Shown here in pieces: positions 11,541 to 24,080 of a stretch of DNA of 64,000 bases. The translations under genes and the position numbers were made by a program. The stretch comes from Latrodectus hesperus (taxonomy: Eukaryota > Arthropoda > Arachnida > Araneae > Theridiidae), in assembly GCA_037975125.1 (NCBI GenBank), contig CM075855.1, forward strand, positions 109,489,245 to 109,553,244, written 5' to 3'. Below the pieces are notes generated by a model. That model saw only the letters and a list, made by a program, of their open reading frames with translations, searched no databases and was not told the DNA's origin. Every line of letters starts with the position of its first letter. Within the stretch, counting starts at the first letter, position 1.

Positions 11541-12329
11541 TACATAACTGTATTTTTATTAACTTTATCTTATTATTTTACTTTTTCAGTTTTAAATATA
11601 ATACTTTTTTGTTTTTCTCTGTTCACAGGATTAATTATTTCTTAAAGTTTCTAACTGTATCATTTTCGCAAAAAACTCAGTGTATATGTACCATGATAAA
11701 AATAAAATATTCGTTAAGAAACTACAACAATAATAGTTTTAAATTTGGAAAAATTAAAGGAAAATGACATTTAAAAGTAAAATTATTTGAAGTGAGAACT
11801 GACTTTTTGCTTTTGCAAAAAATTTATTCAGTATGAAATTTATATTAAATTAGTGTTACACTTAAACATCTTTTCATGAAATTCACAAACTACTCCCGCA
11901 TAAATTTCTTATTTTCAAAACATTTTTATTATACCAAGTGAATATTTAATATATGTGTTAAAGAAAATAAAGTTCAGATTCATTTTTCTTCTAATTCCGT
12001 CATCACCAGGAGCCTGTCAAACACTCTGCTGACGCTCTCAATTTTAAACTAATTCCTTTCAATATCGTCGTGAAGGCAAAACTTTATCCCCGTTAATTAT
12101 TTCGCCAATTTTAGGTAAATTTCAATTCTCACGCTTGAAATTTGCCTCTCTTTTGTCTTTAGGAATTTAGTAGTCCTACAACAAAATGACGCCGTCATTC
12201 AATATGTCATTCAGATATTGACAGTTTTGTTTGCTTATATATTTGAGTGAGACAGATTCTTCAAAAATTTTTACTATTTATAATTTTACCGTTCTAGACG
12301 TATGTGTAATATTATGTACTTAATCCGAA
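11541..12329. other. Non-coding DNA, unassigned
   Basis: A moderately GC-richer patch at 12000-12215 contains no ORF and no motif I can name. The remainder is AT-rich. Confidence 0.4.
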
Positions 12330-13620
12330 CAAGCATTTAACTCAAAATTGGTGCAATAAGTTGTTTTTGTTGCTGCACCAGCATGCTTCCTTATACTAAG
12401 CAATGATTTGGACTCTACCAATTTCATAAAAGAAGCTGAGTGGAATCTTCGGGGTTTTGAAGCAAGTACCGAGTAGATGACCCCCAGTACTTGGACTGCC
12501 AGAACCAGATGTATCATTTTCACTTGGAGAACATTGCGGTTGTTGCACCTGCATTCTCCCCTTCACCTAGCAATGAGTTGGACTCTACAAGTTCGATAAA
12601 AGCAGATGGATGGTGTCCATGAATTGAAGCAAGTACCAAGCAGAAGACTCCCAATGCTTGGCCTGCCAAACCCACTTTGAGGACATTGTTGTTGTTGCAC
12701 CAGCATGCTTCCTTAAACCTATCCCTGAGTTGGGTTCTATTATTTAAATAGAAGCAGCCGGATGGAATCTTCGTGGTTTTAAAGCAAGTACAGAGCAGAA
12801 GACCTCCAATACTTGACCTGCTGTCACTTCAAAGACATTGCTGATATTGCATCCGCATTCTCACCTTTACCTAGCAATGAGTTGGACTCTACCAGTTTGA
12901 TAAAAGCAGTTGGATGGAGTCCTCATGAATTGAAGCAAGTACTAAGCAGAAGACTCCCAATGCTTGGCCTGCCAGACCCACTTTGAGCACATTGCTGTTG
13001 TTGCACCAGCATGCTTCCTTAAACCTAGCCCTGGGTTGGGTTCTTTTAGTTAAATAGAAGCAGCCGGATGGAATCTTCGTGATTTTAAAGCAAATACAGA
13101 GCAGAAGACCTCCAATACTTGACCTGCTGTCACTTCAAGGACATTGCTGATGTTGCATCCGCATTCTCACCTTTACCTAGCAATGAGTTGGACTCTACCA
13201 GTTTGATAAAAGCAGATGGATGGAGTCTTCATGAATTGAAGCAAGCACTAAGCAGAAGACTCCTAATGCTTGGCCTGCCAGACCCACTTTGAGGACATTG
13301 CTGTTGTTGCACCAGCATGCTTCCTTAAACCTAGCCCTGAGTTGGGTTCTATTAGTTAAATAGAAGCAGCCGGATGGAATCTTCGTGATTTTAAAGCAAG
13401 TACAGAGCAGAAGACCTCCAATACTTGACCTGCTGTCACTTCAAGGACATTGCTGATGTTGCATCCGCATTCTCTTTTTCACCTAGCAATGAGTTGGACT
13501 CTACCAGTTTGATAAAAGCAGTTGGATGGAGTCTTCATGATTTTGAAGTAGGAATCAAGAAGACTCAAATAATACTTGACCTGCTACACCCAGAGGTACA
13601 TTTCACTTGAAGGACATTGC
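12330..13620. repeat. 152/154-bp tandem array with 306-bp dimer structure
   Basis: Eight monomers are anchored by CAATGAGTTGG or its variant CCCTGAGTTGG at 12401, 12571, 12723, 12875, 13029, 13181, 13335 and 13487. After the first interval (170 bp) the spacing is 152, 152, 154, 152, 154, 152. Two monomer types alternate: one has ACCTAGCAATGAG and GACTCTACCAG, the other CCTAGCCCTGAG and AAATAGAAGCAGCCGG. This gives 306-bp dimers that are almost identical inside the array. The first and last monomers are more diverged. No frame stays open through the array, although small stretches are open by chance. The right end runs directly into a tRNA-derived SINE head on the - strand. Confidence 0.88.
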
Positions 13621-13890
13621 GACCACTCCCAGTTTTAACGGGCCCCAGCCGCCATTAGCAAATACGATGGATCTTCGGTATCCGAGATTCAAACTCACAA
13701 CCTTCTGATAGTGAGAAAGAAGCCTTAGTCAACCAGTCCACCGCGGCATTTGGAGTACACTGTGACCGTGCCTAGCATTAAATTGTTCTAGCTACTTTTA
13801 GCGAACACTACGGATCTCCGCTTCAGCCGTCAGTTGAACTTACGACTTTCGATAATGAGAACAACGCTTGCTACATTAAGTATCCGATTT
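13621..13890 (-). mobile_element. tRNA-derived SINE heads, two partial copies
   Basis: On the - strand, 13757-13680 reads GCGGTGGACTGGTTGACTAA and later GAGTTTGAATCTC, matching pol III A and B boxes of a tRNA-like head. The unique body (GGATCCATCGT, GCTAATGGCGGC, GGGCCCGTT) follows and passes straight into the tandem array at 13620. A second, more decayed copy of the same head lies at 13770-13885. It is recognisable by GATAATGAGAACAA and by CACTACGGATCTCCG, matching CTCTACGGATCCTCAG in the copy at 19131. The same family occurs in both arms of the large inverted duplication (about 19000-19245 and 25655-25900). Confidence 0.65.
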
Positions 13891-14441
13891 TAGAAAGCAT
13901 GCCCTCTGGGATTATTAATTTTGAAATGCTTCTCTGTTTTTGCTTTTAGGGTTTATTTGGATTGCTCAGAAACTATTTAAGACTGTAGGATAATGAATAT
14001 GAATGAAGTTTCATGGAGAAAAATTATTTTATTGAAAAAAAGCATAGAACTATTTTCATATTATAAGCTATTTTTATGAATAAATCTTCATAATAAAATA
14101 TTCTTAAATAAGTGTTAATAATTAATAAATACAAATTGCTATTTCAATGGAAGTAATATTCTTTTCCATCAGTTGAAAAATGATTTTACCTAAAAAGCTT
14201 TTGAATATTATTACATAATTTAACTTTTACGCAATTTATTTTGAATACATATTTTTTATCGTGGAACTATTGATATTCCGAATAAAGAACATGTATAAAG
14301 TAAAACGTATCATTAATAATTCGATTATGAAATGTGACAAAATTTGCATTAATTTAAAAATATATTGTCTTTTTACCTTTTTATTCTATATTTCTTTCGT
14401 GAGAGCAACTTTTTGGTGAGACTTAATTTGAATAAAGAGTA
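13891..14441. other. AT-rich non-coding DNA
   Basis: Nothing recognisable; no ORF or repeat edges. Confidence 0.45.
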
Positions 14442-14699
14442 GGCACAGATGCCATATAACCCAGGATGCTAAATTCTAAATATTTTTTTCAGCTATACAG
14501 AAATTATGCCAAGATGACGAATTGAGACTTGCGCCTAGGATGTAAATATTAGGGTTGCCAAAATAGAAGTTCTACATAATTTTTATAGGTTTCCATATAG
14601 GTCTTGGACATAATAAAAACCAGGTTTCAAGATAATTAAAAAATTCCGCAAAAAATCACCAAACTCAGATGACACCCTGGATTATACGGCATCTGTGTC
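14442..14699. mobile_element. MITE of the GGCACAGATG family
   Basis: The element starts GGCACAGATGCCATATAA and ends ATTATACGGCATCTGTGTC, so its ends are inverted repeats. The match continues inward with CCAGGATGC against CACCCTGG. The interior holds the shared features AGGGTTGCCAAAATAGA, ATAATTTTTATAGG and AATAAAAACCAGG. At about 258 bp with no ORF, it is a non-autonomous DNA transposon. I could not see a clear target-site duplication. Confidence 0.78.
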
Positions 14700-16445
14700 A
14701 AAGTGCAAGTCAGGCGTCCACCTTCAAACTGACATCAAATAAGAAAGTACTCATAGATCCATAAACTCATATGCACAAGTAAGGAAAATTAGTGTATCTG
14801 AGGTGAAGGCTTTAAGATTAAGAGGTAAGATGGATCTAAGATGATGAGTATAAGAGATTCAAGAACTTTTTTAGTGGTAATATCTATCGTTTTTATTCTT
14901 ACTTGTAATTAAATTAAGTCCCAATGTTATGCATTCATATTACGTATAATTTACAAAAATAATTTGAAGTTTCTTAATTATTTACCCAAAATATTTGTAA
15001 ATATGCTTATTAGAATTGCAGTCAGAACAATTTGATCTTCGTTAATATACTTGAAATCATATAACATAAGACTTTTATGTAATAATTCTGTTTTTAATGT
15101 TTCATACAGTGAAATACAAAAACAAATACACGAAATATTTCTTACAAAATAGTGAGAACAAATAATATGACAGAATAGTTTAGCTTAAGTTATGTAATCG
15201 AGATGTCAAAAAATATTTAGAAGAATAAAATTGTTTCATAAGCAGAAGTTGCAAGCAAATTTCATGAATATAAAATTCAAAACAATATTATTTCTGAATA
15301 GATAAAATTATTATTTTTGACAATATTGTTGAAATACAAATGCAACAGTAATGTTACCAAAAATAAAATTTTCAGAGAAAGGAATAATAAATTTAGATTT
15401 CATAATCAAAATATATTTAGAAAGGAAACATGTTTGCATATGAATGGAAATTTAAAAAATTATGTTAGGAAATTTTTTACAAAGATATTTGTCTAATATT
15501 AATGGTAAAATAATGAATTCGATGAAAAAATGAGTCATCGATATGTTCCGGAGATAAATTTCAATTATATAAAGCTGAATTGTTAAAAATTCGTCAGACA
15601 TGTATACTATTTCAGTCGGACATACTATACAAGATCAGAAGTGTAAATTAGATAATCTGTACATGTCATAGAAACTGAATCTAAACAATTTGTTTTTAAT
15701 TTGACTGACACAAATTATATAGAAAAAATGCATTCAATTAGATAATGTAATACATTTGTATTGATATTATAGTATTGTGTTTGCGTATGTTAATTCCCAG
15801 AAACTGTTTTGATAATTATTTTCAACAATTAAATGAAATTTCTGTCCTATGTAGATTTACTCAAAATTAATTATTCGTCATAGACTGTTCTTTTTAGAGT
15901 TAAGATAAAAGAAAATAATTTTATTACTTTCTTATTTTTTCAAAATATTTAAATTTAGGAAATTTGTCATGTGTTTATATTAAAGCTATATCTTCTGACT
16001 CTGATTATAAAATAAACCTTTGTTGTGGAACAATATTGAACTGCGAAATATTAGTGTTATTTTTTAAATAGTTTTGTTTTCAAAATTAATGTTTAGTATA
16101 TAAATAAACACACATTTGTTGTTTAAAATAATATATACCTGTATATTTATCATTTAGAGAGCTAAATTTTTAAAAAAAAGTAATATGTAGATCTTTTCCT
16201 ACATCGAAATGTAATAACGTATTAAATTTCGGAATATAGACTCTTTTCGATGTCGAGCTAGGGAAATTCTCCGAGTTGAACCAGAGGTCTTAAAATGGCA
16301 GGTCAGTGAAAAATGTTTTTTGGTGTGTTAGTGGAATATTATCACCTTTCTTCTTATTATTTTTTTTTTATCTTTTTTTACCTTCCTCATCAAGTTGAAC
16401 TGCCTCTTCCTTTCCAGGGAGGTAAAGTAGACATTCAATTAAACT
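14700..16445. other. AT-rich non-coding DNA
   Basis: No gene or complete repeat could be recognised. A strong pyrimidine tract followed by TTTCCAGGG at 16335-16420 looks like a splice acceptor, but it has no coding frame after it. Confidence 0.4.
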
Positions 16446-16632
16446 CTGAGTTTAAAATAAATTTTTCTTCGTAAACATGCATTAGATGATAATTGTCTGG
16501 TATCCATTCAGAAGATCTTTTGTTATATTAATAACAATACATTTTAGCAAAACTTTTAGCAAAGTACAATAAAGAAATATCAATAATTTGTTGCTCTTTT
16601 TTCACTATATTGGGTTGTGTTTTATAAGAGGT

Positions 16633-16920
16633 GAAACCGAGTGGCGTAGTGGTAGAGCTACGCGCTCTCATGCAGCAGGTCCAAAGTTAAGCCCGCGTTC
16701 TAGGGTTGGCTGACTCGGCCTTTCATCTCTTCAGTGGTTCTGTAGAAATGTGTACCAAGCATGCTTTGGAACTAAACTCTGGATTATCCTGACAGCCCAA
16801 CCGATGCATATCCTTTTCATACGCGGGCCATTCATTATGGAAACAGATGTGGGCACTTGTAGGTCTTGTCTCAATGGAACTATCCCGCAGTTAAGTTTAG
16901 TTTTATTAATAGCAAAGTTT
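16633..16920 (+). mobile_element. tRNA-derived SINE nested in the left arm
   Basis: GAGTGGCGTAGTGGTAGAGC gives a clear A box, and a decayed B box lies in CAAAGTTAAGCCCG. The body contains CCAACCGATGCATATCC and AACAGATGTGGGCACTTGTA. The inverted counterpart at 27728-27900 has the same body, so the insertion predates the duplication. It is unlikely to be a working tRNA: the anticodon region does not fold convincingly and the sequence continues well past the T arm. Confidence 0.65.
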
Positions 16921-18274
16921 CTTTGTCTGTAACGTTTTCAATATATAAAAAAATCAGCATTCCATAAAATGATTAGTATTTATAATCTATATTTACGGTT
17001 AAAATACGTATTTATGGTTAAATATGAATATTCCTTTATTAACTTAATAAAAATATAAGCTATATTTATTAGTAAACAGTAGATAGTCTTTGAAAAACAA
17101 GTTTGCATAAAATTTAAATCAGTGATTTTATGTGCAGTAATTCTTAAAGTTTTAACAATTTTCCAAAACTTCACGAATTTTAATTTAATTATATATTTTT
17201 ATATTAGAATACACAAATAAAAAAATTCTAAAATGTAGAATACATCAAAAAATATTTCAAAATAAGATGTAGTGCTAATGAAAGGAGATGCTTTAAAATA
17301 TAAATTCAAAAATTATAAAGACTAAACTGTAACCATGGAATAAATAACATAATAAATTCCATAAAAAGTAAAATGGAAGTAATTTATAATAAAATTGCAC
17401 GAGTAAAATTTATATTTCTGGTCGTTGTAATCAATTATTTGCTAATGAAAATAAGCTTTTTATTTAAGCACTTGTCAAACACTTGATAAATTATTTTGTT
17501 TTTAAAAATGTAATGAAAATATCAAAAATGTTTGACAAAAGTATATTAAATTACTCTCTCTCTATTTTAAATGTAAAATATTCAAAATAAAATGCGCTAA
17601 GCATAAATAAATACAATTTTCCCAGATTTAATATCTCTCTAATATAACAGAGCATCTTAAGAATTTGTACAATTTAAAAATAATATAGTTTGCTGAGTTC
17701 TTCAAATTATAGTCAAGTAAAAGACCGTTTTTAAAACTAATATTTATTTAAGTAAATATGTTTTTAATTTCCGAAGATAAATTTTATTTTTGGTGAAAAA
17801 GAAATACTGGAAATTTATTTGATCTTACATTTTTGTATTTATTTTACAACATTATTTATTCAGAATTACGGTTCAAAGAAAAACCTAATTTTTAGCAATG
17901 CGATAATTTTATTATTTGATATAATCTATTAATAATGTATGGAGTATGAAATCAGTTTGAAAACTGCATTTAAAAAGTTTATAAACATTTTATGATTCAA
18001 TAGCACATTTATTTATTGCCTAATTTATTATATACAAACAAAAACATTAATAATATTTCAAAAATATTTAAAATGTCATGAAGATATCAAGAAAAAAGGT
18101 GAAAAGAATTATGAGCAGTGTAATATTACTCAAAGAAAATTATTAGGCATTCAATATTATAAAATTTTATATTTAAAAATTTAATGTTGCCCATAAGTTA
18201 AAAAAATTCCAAATTTGAAAAGGTTTCTCTTTTTATTAAACTATTTATTTGTAACATTTATGTTAAACGAAATA

Positions 18275-18362
18275 TATTTTATTATTGAAATAATATTTGT
18301 AAAATTTAAGAGAGAAATACTTCTCTTTTAAATTTTGCAAACATTATTTCAATAATAAAATA
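18275..18362. repeat. 42-bp hairpin present only in the left arm
   Basis: The arms 18275-18316 and 18321-18362 are inverted copies with three mismatches and a 4-base loop (ATAC). The other duplication arm has this sequence only once (around 26518-26563), so the second half arose here afterwards, as expected from a local template switch. Confidence 0.8.
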
Positions 18363-18672
18363 TGTGAAACCAGAGTTATGAGAGTTATGTAAAATGTACG
18401 CACAGGAGGATAATCACTGTTGATAATCTAAAATTTGAACTAAATTTCAATCTTCAAAATATTGAATTTTTTTCTCTTATGAGATTAATAATTTTAAAAT
18501 AATTTATTGATGGTTATACTGCAAAAAGTAATTTTCACATTATCTTTTAAATTAAAATTAAAAGCTGAAAATTTATTACGTTTTAACCATATGATTTTAA
18601 GGTTAGGTTAAGTTACTATGAAACATTTTCTGCTATCTTCTTTATTAACCGAAGTCGCTGATGCATATTTCC

Positions 18673-18930
18673 GGCACAGATGTCGTATAATCCAGGATGC
18701 CAAATTATAAGATTGATGACTTTTTGACGGATTTTCTTATGTATCTGACAACCTGGTTTTTATTACTTCATAGATATGGAGGCCTATAAAAATTATGCGC
18801 AAATCTCTATTTTTGCGCCCCTAGTATTTATAGTCATCGCATACCATCACAGAACGTCATCTTGGCAACATTTCGTCATCGCCAATAAGATTCAGAATTT
18901 GGAATCCTGGATTATACGGCATCTGTGTAT
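18673..18930. mobile_element. MITE of the GGCACAGATG family (left arm)
   Basis: Starts GGCACAGATGTCGTATAATC and ends near ATTATACGGCATCTGTG, with the family interior between: CTGACAACCTGG, GGAGGCCTATAAAAATTATG, GTCATCTTGGCAAC. A repeated terminus (ACGGCATGTATCCTGGATTA) follows to about 18960, suggesting a partly duplicated or nested end. The same arrangement is mirrored at 25921-26214. Confidence 0.75.
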
Positions 18931-18999
18931 ACGGCATGTATCCTGGATTACATGGCATAGCATCTACACAAGAATTGAGCTTCCGAAGTAATTTAAAAG

Positions 19000-19245
19000 C
19001 GGGTGTTTAATAGAAGATCCTCAATATCTGCAATCCATGAAATGTAGCAATATTTCATACTCTCAAGGTGAAATAACCTTAATAAGATTTCATTCACAAT
19101 ATTTAATGTGCCCAAGCACCCTTTAGTGAACTCTACGGATCCTCAGTCAAGTCGAGATTCAAACTCATTACTGACTGATAATGAGAATGAAGCCCTTAAA
19201 CAACCACCTGTGACTCCCCGCGTACGATGACATCAAAGGCTCTCA
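19000..19245 (-). mobile_element. tRNA-derived SINE (left arm)
   Basis: Read on the - strand from 19240: CAGGTGGTTGTTTAAGGGC (A-box region), then GAGTTTGAATCTCGACTTGA (B box), then GGATCCGTAGAGTTCAC. A body follows containing TTCACCTTGAGAGTATGAA and CCCGCTTTTAAATTAC. The body resembles one unit of the 152/154-bp array at 12330-13620. The counterpart is at 25655-25900 on the + strand. Confidence 0.6.
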
Positions 19246-19975
19246 TAATCACACTAACTATGCTCAAGTGACGAGGTTAACTAGTGGCTCTAATCTCTTC
19301 ATGTCATAACAAAACAGATGAAAGATTTTGCGCCCTATAGCACTTTTAACATGTATATTGAATTCTCAATACGGCTTACTTCGGATGTGTATATTATAGA
19401 AAATGTTAACTTTCAATAATATATACATTCAATAGTATACTTTCAATAATATAACCGTATCTAGAGTGGCTTATTTCCTATATCAGACCTTGGTAAGCAT
19501 GTTACTTTATAAAAAAAATAATAGTTTCAATGTTGCACAGATTTGAATATTTTGTCACTATTCCAATTTCAATCACTTATTTAAGTACACTTAATTATCT
19601 TTCCCTGTCCATTTTAAGGGAAAATTGAAAATTTATTTTTAGGCTAAAAATTATTAATTAAACTTGATACTTAAGATACGAAAAAAATCTCATTTCACTA
19701 TTTAAAGCTTTTTTTTACCAAAAAATTAAATTTTATTCAAATATTTTTTCAGTAGTATAAATTTTTCATTTACTGCTATTAAATCTTTAGAATTCATTAT
19801 ATCTATGAACATGGTAATTTCAAGGAATATTTGTAAATCTTACTCAACTTTTAAATTATTATATACCACATAAAATATTTTCTTAGAATTTTATGGGAAG
19901 ATATTAATGATTAAATATCCGTTTAAAATTTTATGCAGATATATTTTTCTCTCACGAAAAAATATTTTGCGAGAC

Positions 19976-22114
19976 TGTGATTATTGGTTAATAATAATTA
20001 ATAATAGGTTTTTCAAATCTTTCAGCTTCAAATTTTCATATTAATGAGGTATAGTATTTTGTAGAAATTTAACTAAAAATATTATTTTTGCTAATTATTA
20101 ATAAAGTATTTTCTAAAAATAATTTAATTCCTGATTTTAACTTCCCTAATTAAAAATATGAAATAAAGATATTTATTGACAAGTGTAGTGTATTATGAAA
20201 ATACTCATTCTGCTAATCAGAATATCAACATTCCTTAGATTAAAAATGTATCTAAATAATTAGGCAGTAGAGAATTTGTTGTTGTATGCTTAACTGTATC
20301 ATGTTTATATTGATAATTTTTGTTACATTATATATTTTAATTACAACAAACTCCTGATTTTACTACTTCTATGATTCGCATTCTAAAACATGTCATTTGC
20401 ATCATAAATTTCATCTTGTATTTAGTATATTTATTTAAAAATATTAAGTATTTAGTTTATATTCTTGTTGTTGTTGCTGTCAAGTGCAAAGAGAAAAAAG
20501 ATATTTAGTTAAAGGTATTTAGTTCATAAATAGATGTAATAAAAAGGGTATTTATGGTACGTGTTTTTATGATGACAAAACATTAGCGTAACGAAAATAT
20601 GATTGATTCTACTTTGACAAAAATGAAACACTATTATGTAAATGAAGTTACACAGAACTATATAATCAATTTTAAAACCTCAAGTTGAAAATAATTTAAA
20701 CTACAATAGGCAGAAAAATGTCTTTTTTAACAAAAATACGTATGGAAAGATAATAGAAAAAAAAACTATGCAAAATAAAGAAAGGAATAATAAAGAGTTA
20801 TGCGTATTTTGTGTGTGTATTTTGAAATTACACATTATATATAAATGCTATCATTTCAATCTCTTAAACAAGTGTTTGAAAAAAATACCGGTGATAGTGT
20901 TTTCCCTAACAATGATTTTCTTCATTTTCTTGTTTAAAAATTTGTTTTTTTTTAAATATCAAACATAAATATTTCTAGCAAACTTGCGCTGTTTATTTAT
21001 TGTTTTGTCATATACATGCACACTTAAAAATAAGAAATTTCAGAAGTTTAATAATATTAAATACAATATTTGCTTAATCTTATCAAAATAAGTTCAATTA
21101 AATACAAAATAAAGGCGAAGTTCAATATCGAATATTTGAGAATATAGTTCATTTCGTTAATAAAACGATTTCTTATACAAAGATCAAAGCATTGATTTCA
21201 GAAGCCGTTTTCAGTTAATTAAAACCATTAAAAAACGGACAATAAAGTAGCAAAAAGCAAAATGAAAATGATATGACAAAACATCCACTATTGAAATCAT
21301 CCACAACATCCACATTTTGAAATTTGAATCAAAATTTGTCAATTAAAAATAAAACTTCTTGTCACTAAAAACAGGACATCTATGTACAGTAAATAGATAT
21401 ATTTTTAATATTAAATAGATGTTTAAACATAATTCACTAAAGAATAGTTTTAACAAATTCAAATGTAATTATGAAAGTAACAAAATATTAAATGTTTTTT
21501 TTTAATATTTTATAATTATAGAGTTCCAAATGTTTTTAGTATAAATTAAAATTCACGTTACAAATAGAATAAAAATAATTCTAAGATTTCTTAAAAAAAG
21601 TAGTTTATTTAATTTTTTTAAATTACTATAAGATAATTAAAGTAGTAATTAATAAATGATAAAATACAAAACTATGGAACAAATGTAATAGTTATTAAGT
21701 ATATTACTCATAAATATTTTCAACAAAAACAAAGATTTCATTATAATATGGAATTAAATTACAAATTACTTTGAAACATTTGAAGGAATATAGAGTTTTT
21801 ATATGCTAGCAGAAAAAATATGTAAAAGAGTGTTACCAAATGTAAATTAATTCTTTAAGAAAATTAAACTAAATTTAATTTTAAAATTAATATTTATTAA
21901 TAAAATTAAAAAATACAATATTCAAAAGAATACATCACTTAAATTTAAAAAATATATACTCACACACACATTTATGTGACTCATTTTAAATAGGATAATG
22001 ATATTGTAGTGCCATACAGGATGCCAAAATATAAATCTGAAAGAATATATAAATCGCAAATAATTTTAAACAAAATTAATTATTATCGTTTGGTTTGTAA
22101 TTATTATATTCCTT
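19976..22114. other. AT-rich spacer of the inverted duplication
   Basis: No gene is seen. An A/T-only style ORF at 20768-20968 has no protein-like motif. This is the left part of the unique sequence between the two duplication arms. Confidence 0.45.
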
Positions 22115-24016
22115 ACTGTCAAATGACAACAAAATATAAGAATTTGCACGCTATTAAAAAAGTCAACAAATCATTTATTGAACAATAGTGTGAAGAATGG
22201 AAACTAATAATTGAATCCTCAAAATGTTCAGTCATTGATTTCTCTTCCGAAAATTCTCCTGTAAAGTTTGAACTAACTATCAACCAATTACCTATCTCTT
22301 GGTCTAAGCACATAAAAATTATGGGCCTCTATTTTACTAATAACTTAACCTTCAAGTATAATTTTCAAATGAAAAAAAAATCCATCCAGAAGAAAATTTA
22401 TGTTTTAAAAGCTATTGCAGATAACAGATGGGGAGAAAAAATAACCACTTACTTCAAATTTTCAGTCCTTTATAACAAGTAGCTTCAACTATGGATGTCA
22501 TGCATTTACATCTGCAAGCTTATCAGACCGAAATATCTTGGATCCGATATATCACTCAGTTCTTAGAATTACTACAGGTCTTCCACGCTGAACACCAATT
22601 CAACTCCTTCTGAAAGAAGCAGGGGTCTTACCTCTTACTGTAAGATAGAACTTTCTCTCTACAAGAATGTACATTAGAAATCTTGCACTTTCTACTAGAT
22701 CTCCATGTGGTAGCTTTTGGGAATCAATGCCATACAGCCATATCTCCGGTTCTCTTCCTCTATCTTTGCGAGTGAAGAAATGGCTTGAAGAAAACGGAAT
22801 TCAAGAATCACATATTTTAAGAGTTCCTGCAAAACCTACTTCTGTTAATACTAATTTAAAAATATTTCTCAGAAAATATTCTTTTCAGACTAAAAATCTT
22901 CCTACAAATACTATCAATGACCTCTTTGAACTGCATAGTACTTCTGAATGGCCCAATCACATATTATTATTTACTGATGCATCTAAAATAGAAAATAAAC
23001 GTGGAATCGCTGTTTATAACAGCAGAAATAACTCCATTGTTTCCGGGTAAATCAATAACTCTAATTCCATTTATACAGCAGAAGATTTGACATTAAATCT
23101 GGCGGTGACTAAATTCTGTATTTCTCCCTCCAGCTATTGTCACATTATCAGACTCCTTATCCTGTTTAAAAAGTTTGAAAACTCTCTCAACCTCTTCCCC
23201 AACCATCATTAAACACATCGGATCAGCTTTAGGAAATGCACTTAATACTTGTGAATCTATTCAATTAGTTTGGATTCCAGGTCATTCCGGAATTGCTGGG
23301 AACAAAAAGTAGATGCTCTTGCAAAATAAGCCATTGATAAAAGTATTATTCTGCACTCGATTTCACCTGAAGACCTTATCCATTATGTAAGAAACATTTT
23401 TACCGATTATAATAACAACGAATGGAATAAAAGTAAATATGATTCTAACTTTTCGCACGTGTCTTCTATCACGAAAATTCATCGCAATTATATTCATTCT
23501 AGCCTTGAAGAAGTGTGGCTAGCTAGAGTTAAAACGAGATCTTTTCCGACAAATGCTAAATTACTTAAATTCAGACTTTCTTCTACGGTAAAATGCTCTT
23601 ATGGAGAAAGAGAAACCATGGATCATATAATGCTATCGTGCCCTCGATATGATCAAGCAAGAAATTCCTTAAGAGAAAAACTTGGTATTGGAGCTCTTTC
23701 TTTCTCTTCGATCTTAGATTTTTCAAAGAATCTTAAAGAGAAAATTGACGCAACAATTTCTTTTTTGAAAAAAATTAATAGATTCTAGTTTTTTTCTCGT
23801 CTTTATGTTTCCAAGCGACCTATTTTCCCCTTCATTTGTCAATCAAACACCGTGCTTATCTTTTCATTTTGATTGTCATTTTTTTTCAAAATCATCAATC
23901 CATCAATTTATGTTTAGGTTTCAAATAAACACTCAATCTTACTCAATGCGAGCTATAAGCCTATGAGCATAAAGCTCCAAAATAATTTTTTGTCGTAACC
24001 TAACCTAACCTAACAA
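22115..24016 (+). pseudogene. 5'-truncated Jockey-like LINE, dead
   Basis: The segment starts in the C-terminal part of a reverse transcriptase: CEEWKLIIESSKCSVIDF and HIKIMGLYFTNNLTFKYNF match the thumb region. The catalytic YxDD part is absent. RNase H follows with FTDASK (about 22970), IYTAED (about 23073), TLSDSLSCLKS (about 23147) and VWIPGHSGIAGN (about 23270). The C-terminal zinc-knuckle-like region, CSYGERETMDHIMLSCP, lies at about 23600-23645. The last open stretch (to 23788) ends in TAG. Several in-frame stops and frameshifts show it is inactive. The 3' end carries four TAACC units (about 23995-24014). It lies between the duplication arms. Confidence 0.85.
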
Positions 24017-24080
24017 ATCATTAAAATTGTGTGTATTAATTTTTAAACTCATATTGTAAGCGATATTTTATTGACTATCT

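Larger units (their letters stand above)
16446..19975 (+). repeat. Left arm of a large inverted duplication
   Basis: This arm matches the reverse complement of 24945-28070 along its whole length, with indels. Anchors: 16575-16625 pairs with 27895-27945 (TTTGTTGCTCTTTT, GGTTGTGTTTTATA). The SINE at 16633 pairs with 27728-27900, and the MITE at 18673 with 25966-26214. The SINE head near 19131-19240 pairs with 25655-25760. 19480-19590 pairs with 25350-25450 (CCTTGGTAAGCATGTTACTT against the complement of AAGTAACATGGTTACCAAGG). 19845-19965 pairs with 24960-25090 (TCAAGGAATATTTGTAAATC, ATGGGAAGATATTAATGATT). Similarity stops near 19975. No gene lies inside. Confidence 0.9.

Noticed and set aside
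12320..12523. 67-codon - strand frame with a signal-peptide-like start in the tandem array
   Set aside because: It does not continue through the other monomers and is explained by the repeat sequence.
12330..13620. Regular spacing suggesting a CRISPR-like array
   Set aside because: The units are contiguous monomers without unique spacers, and the genome is eukaryotic.
16295..16430. ATGGCAG followed by GTCAGTG, then a strong acceptor TTTCCAGGG
   Set aside because: Joining them gives ATG GCA GGG AGG TAA, an immediate stop, and no other support exists for an exon.
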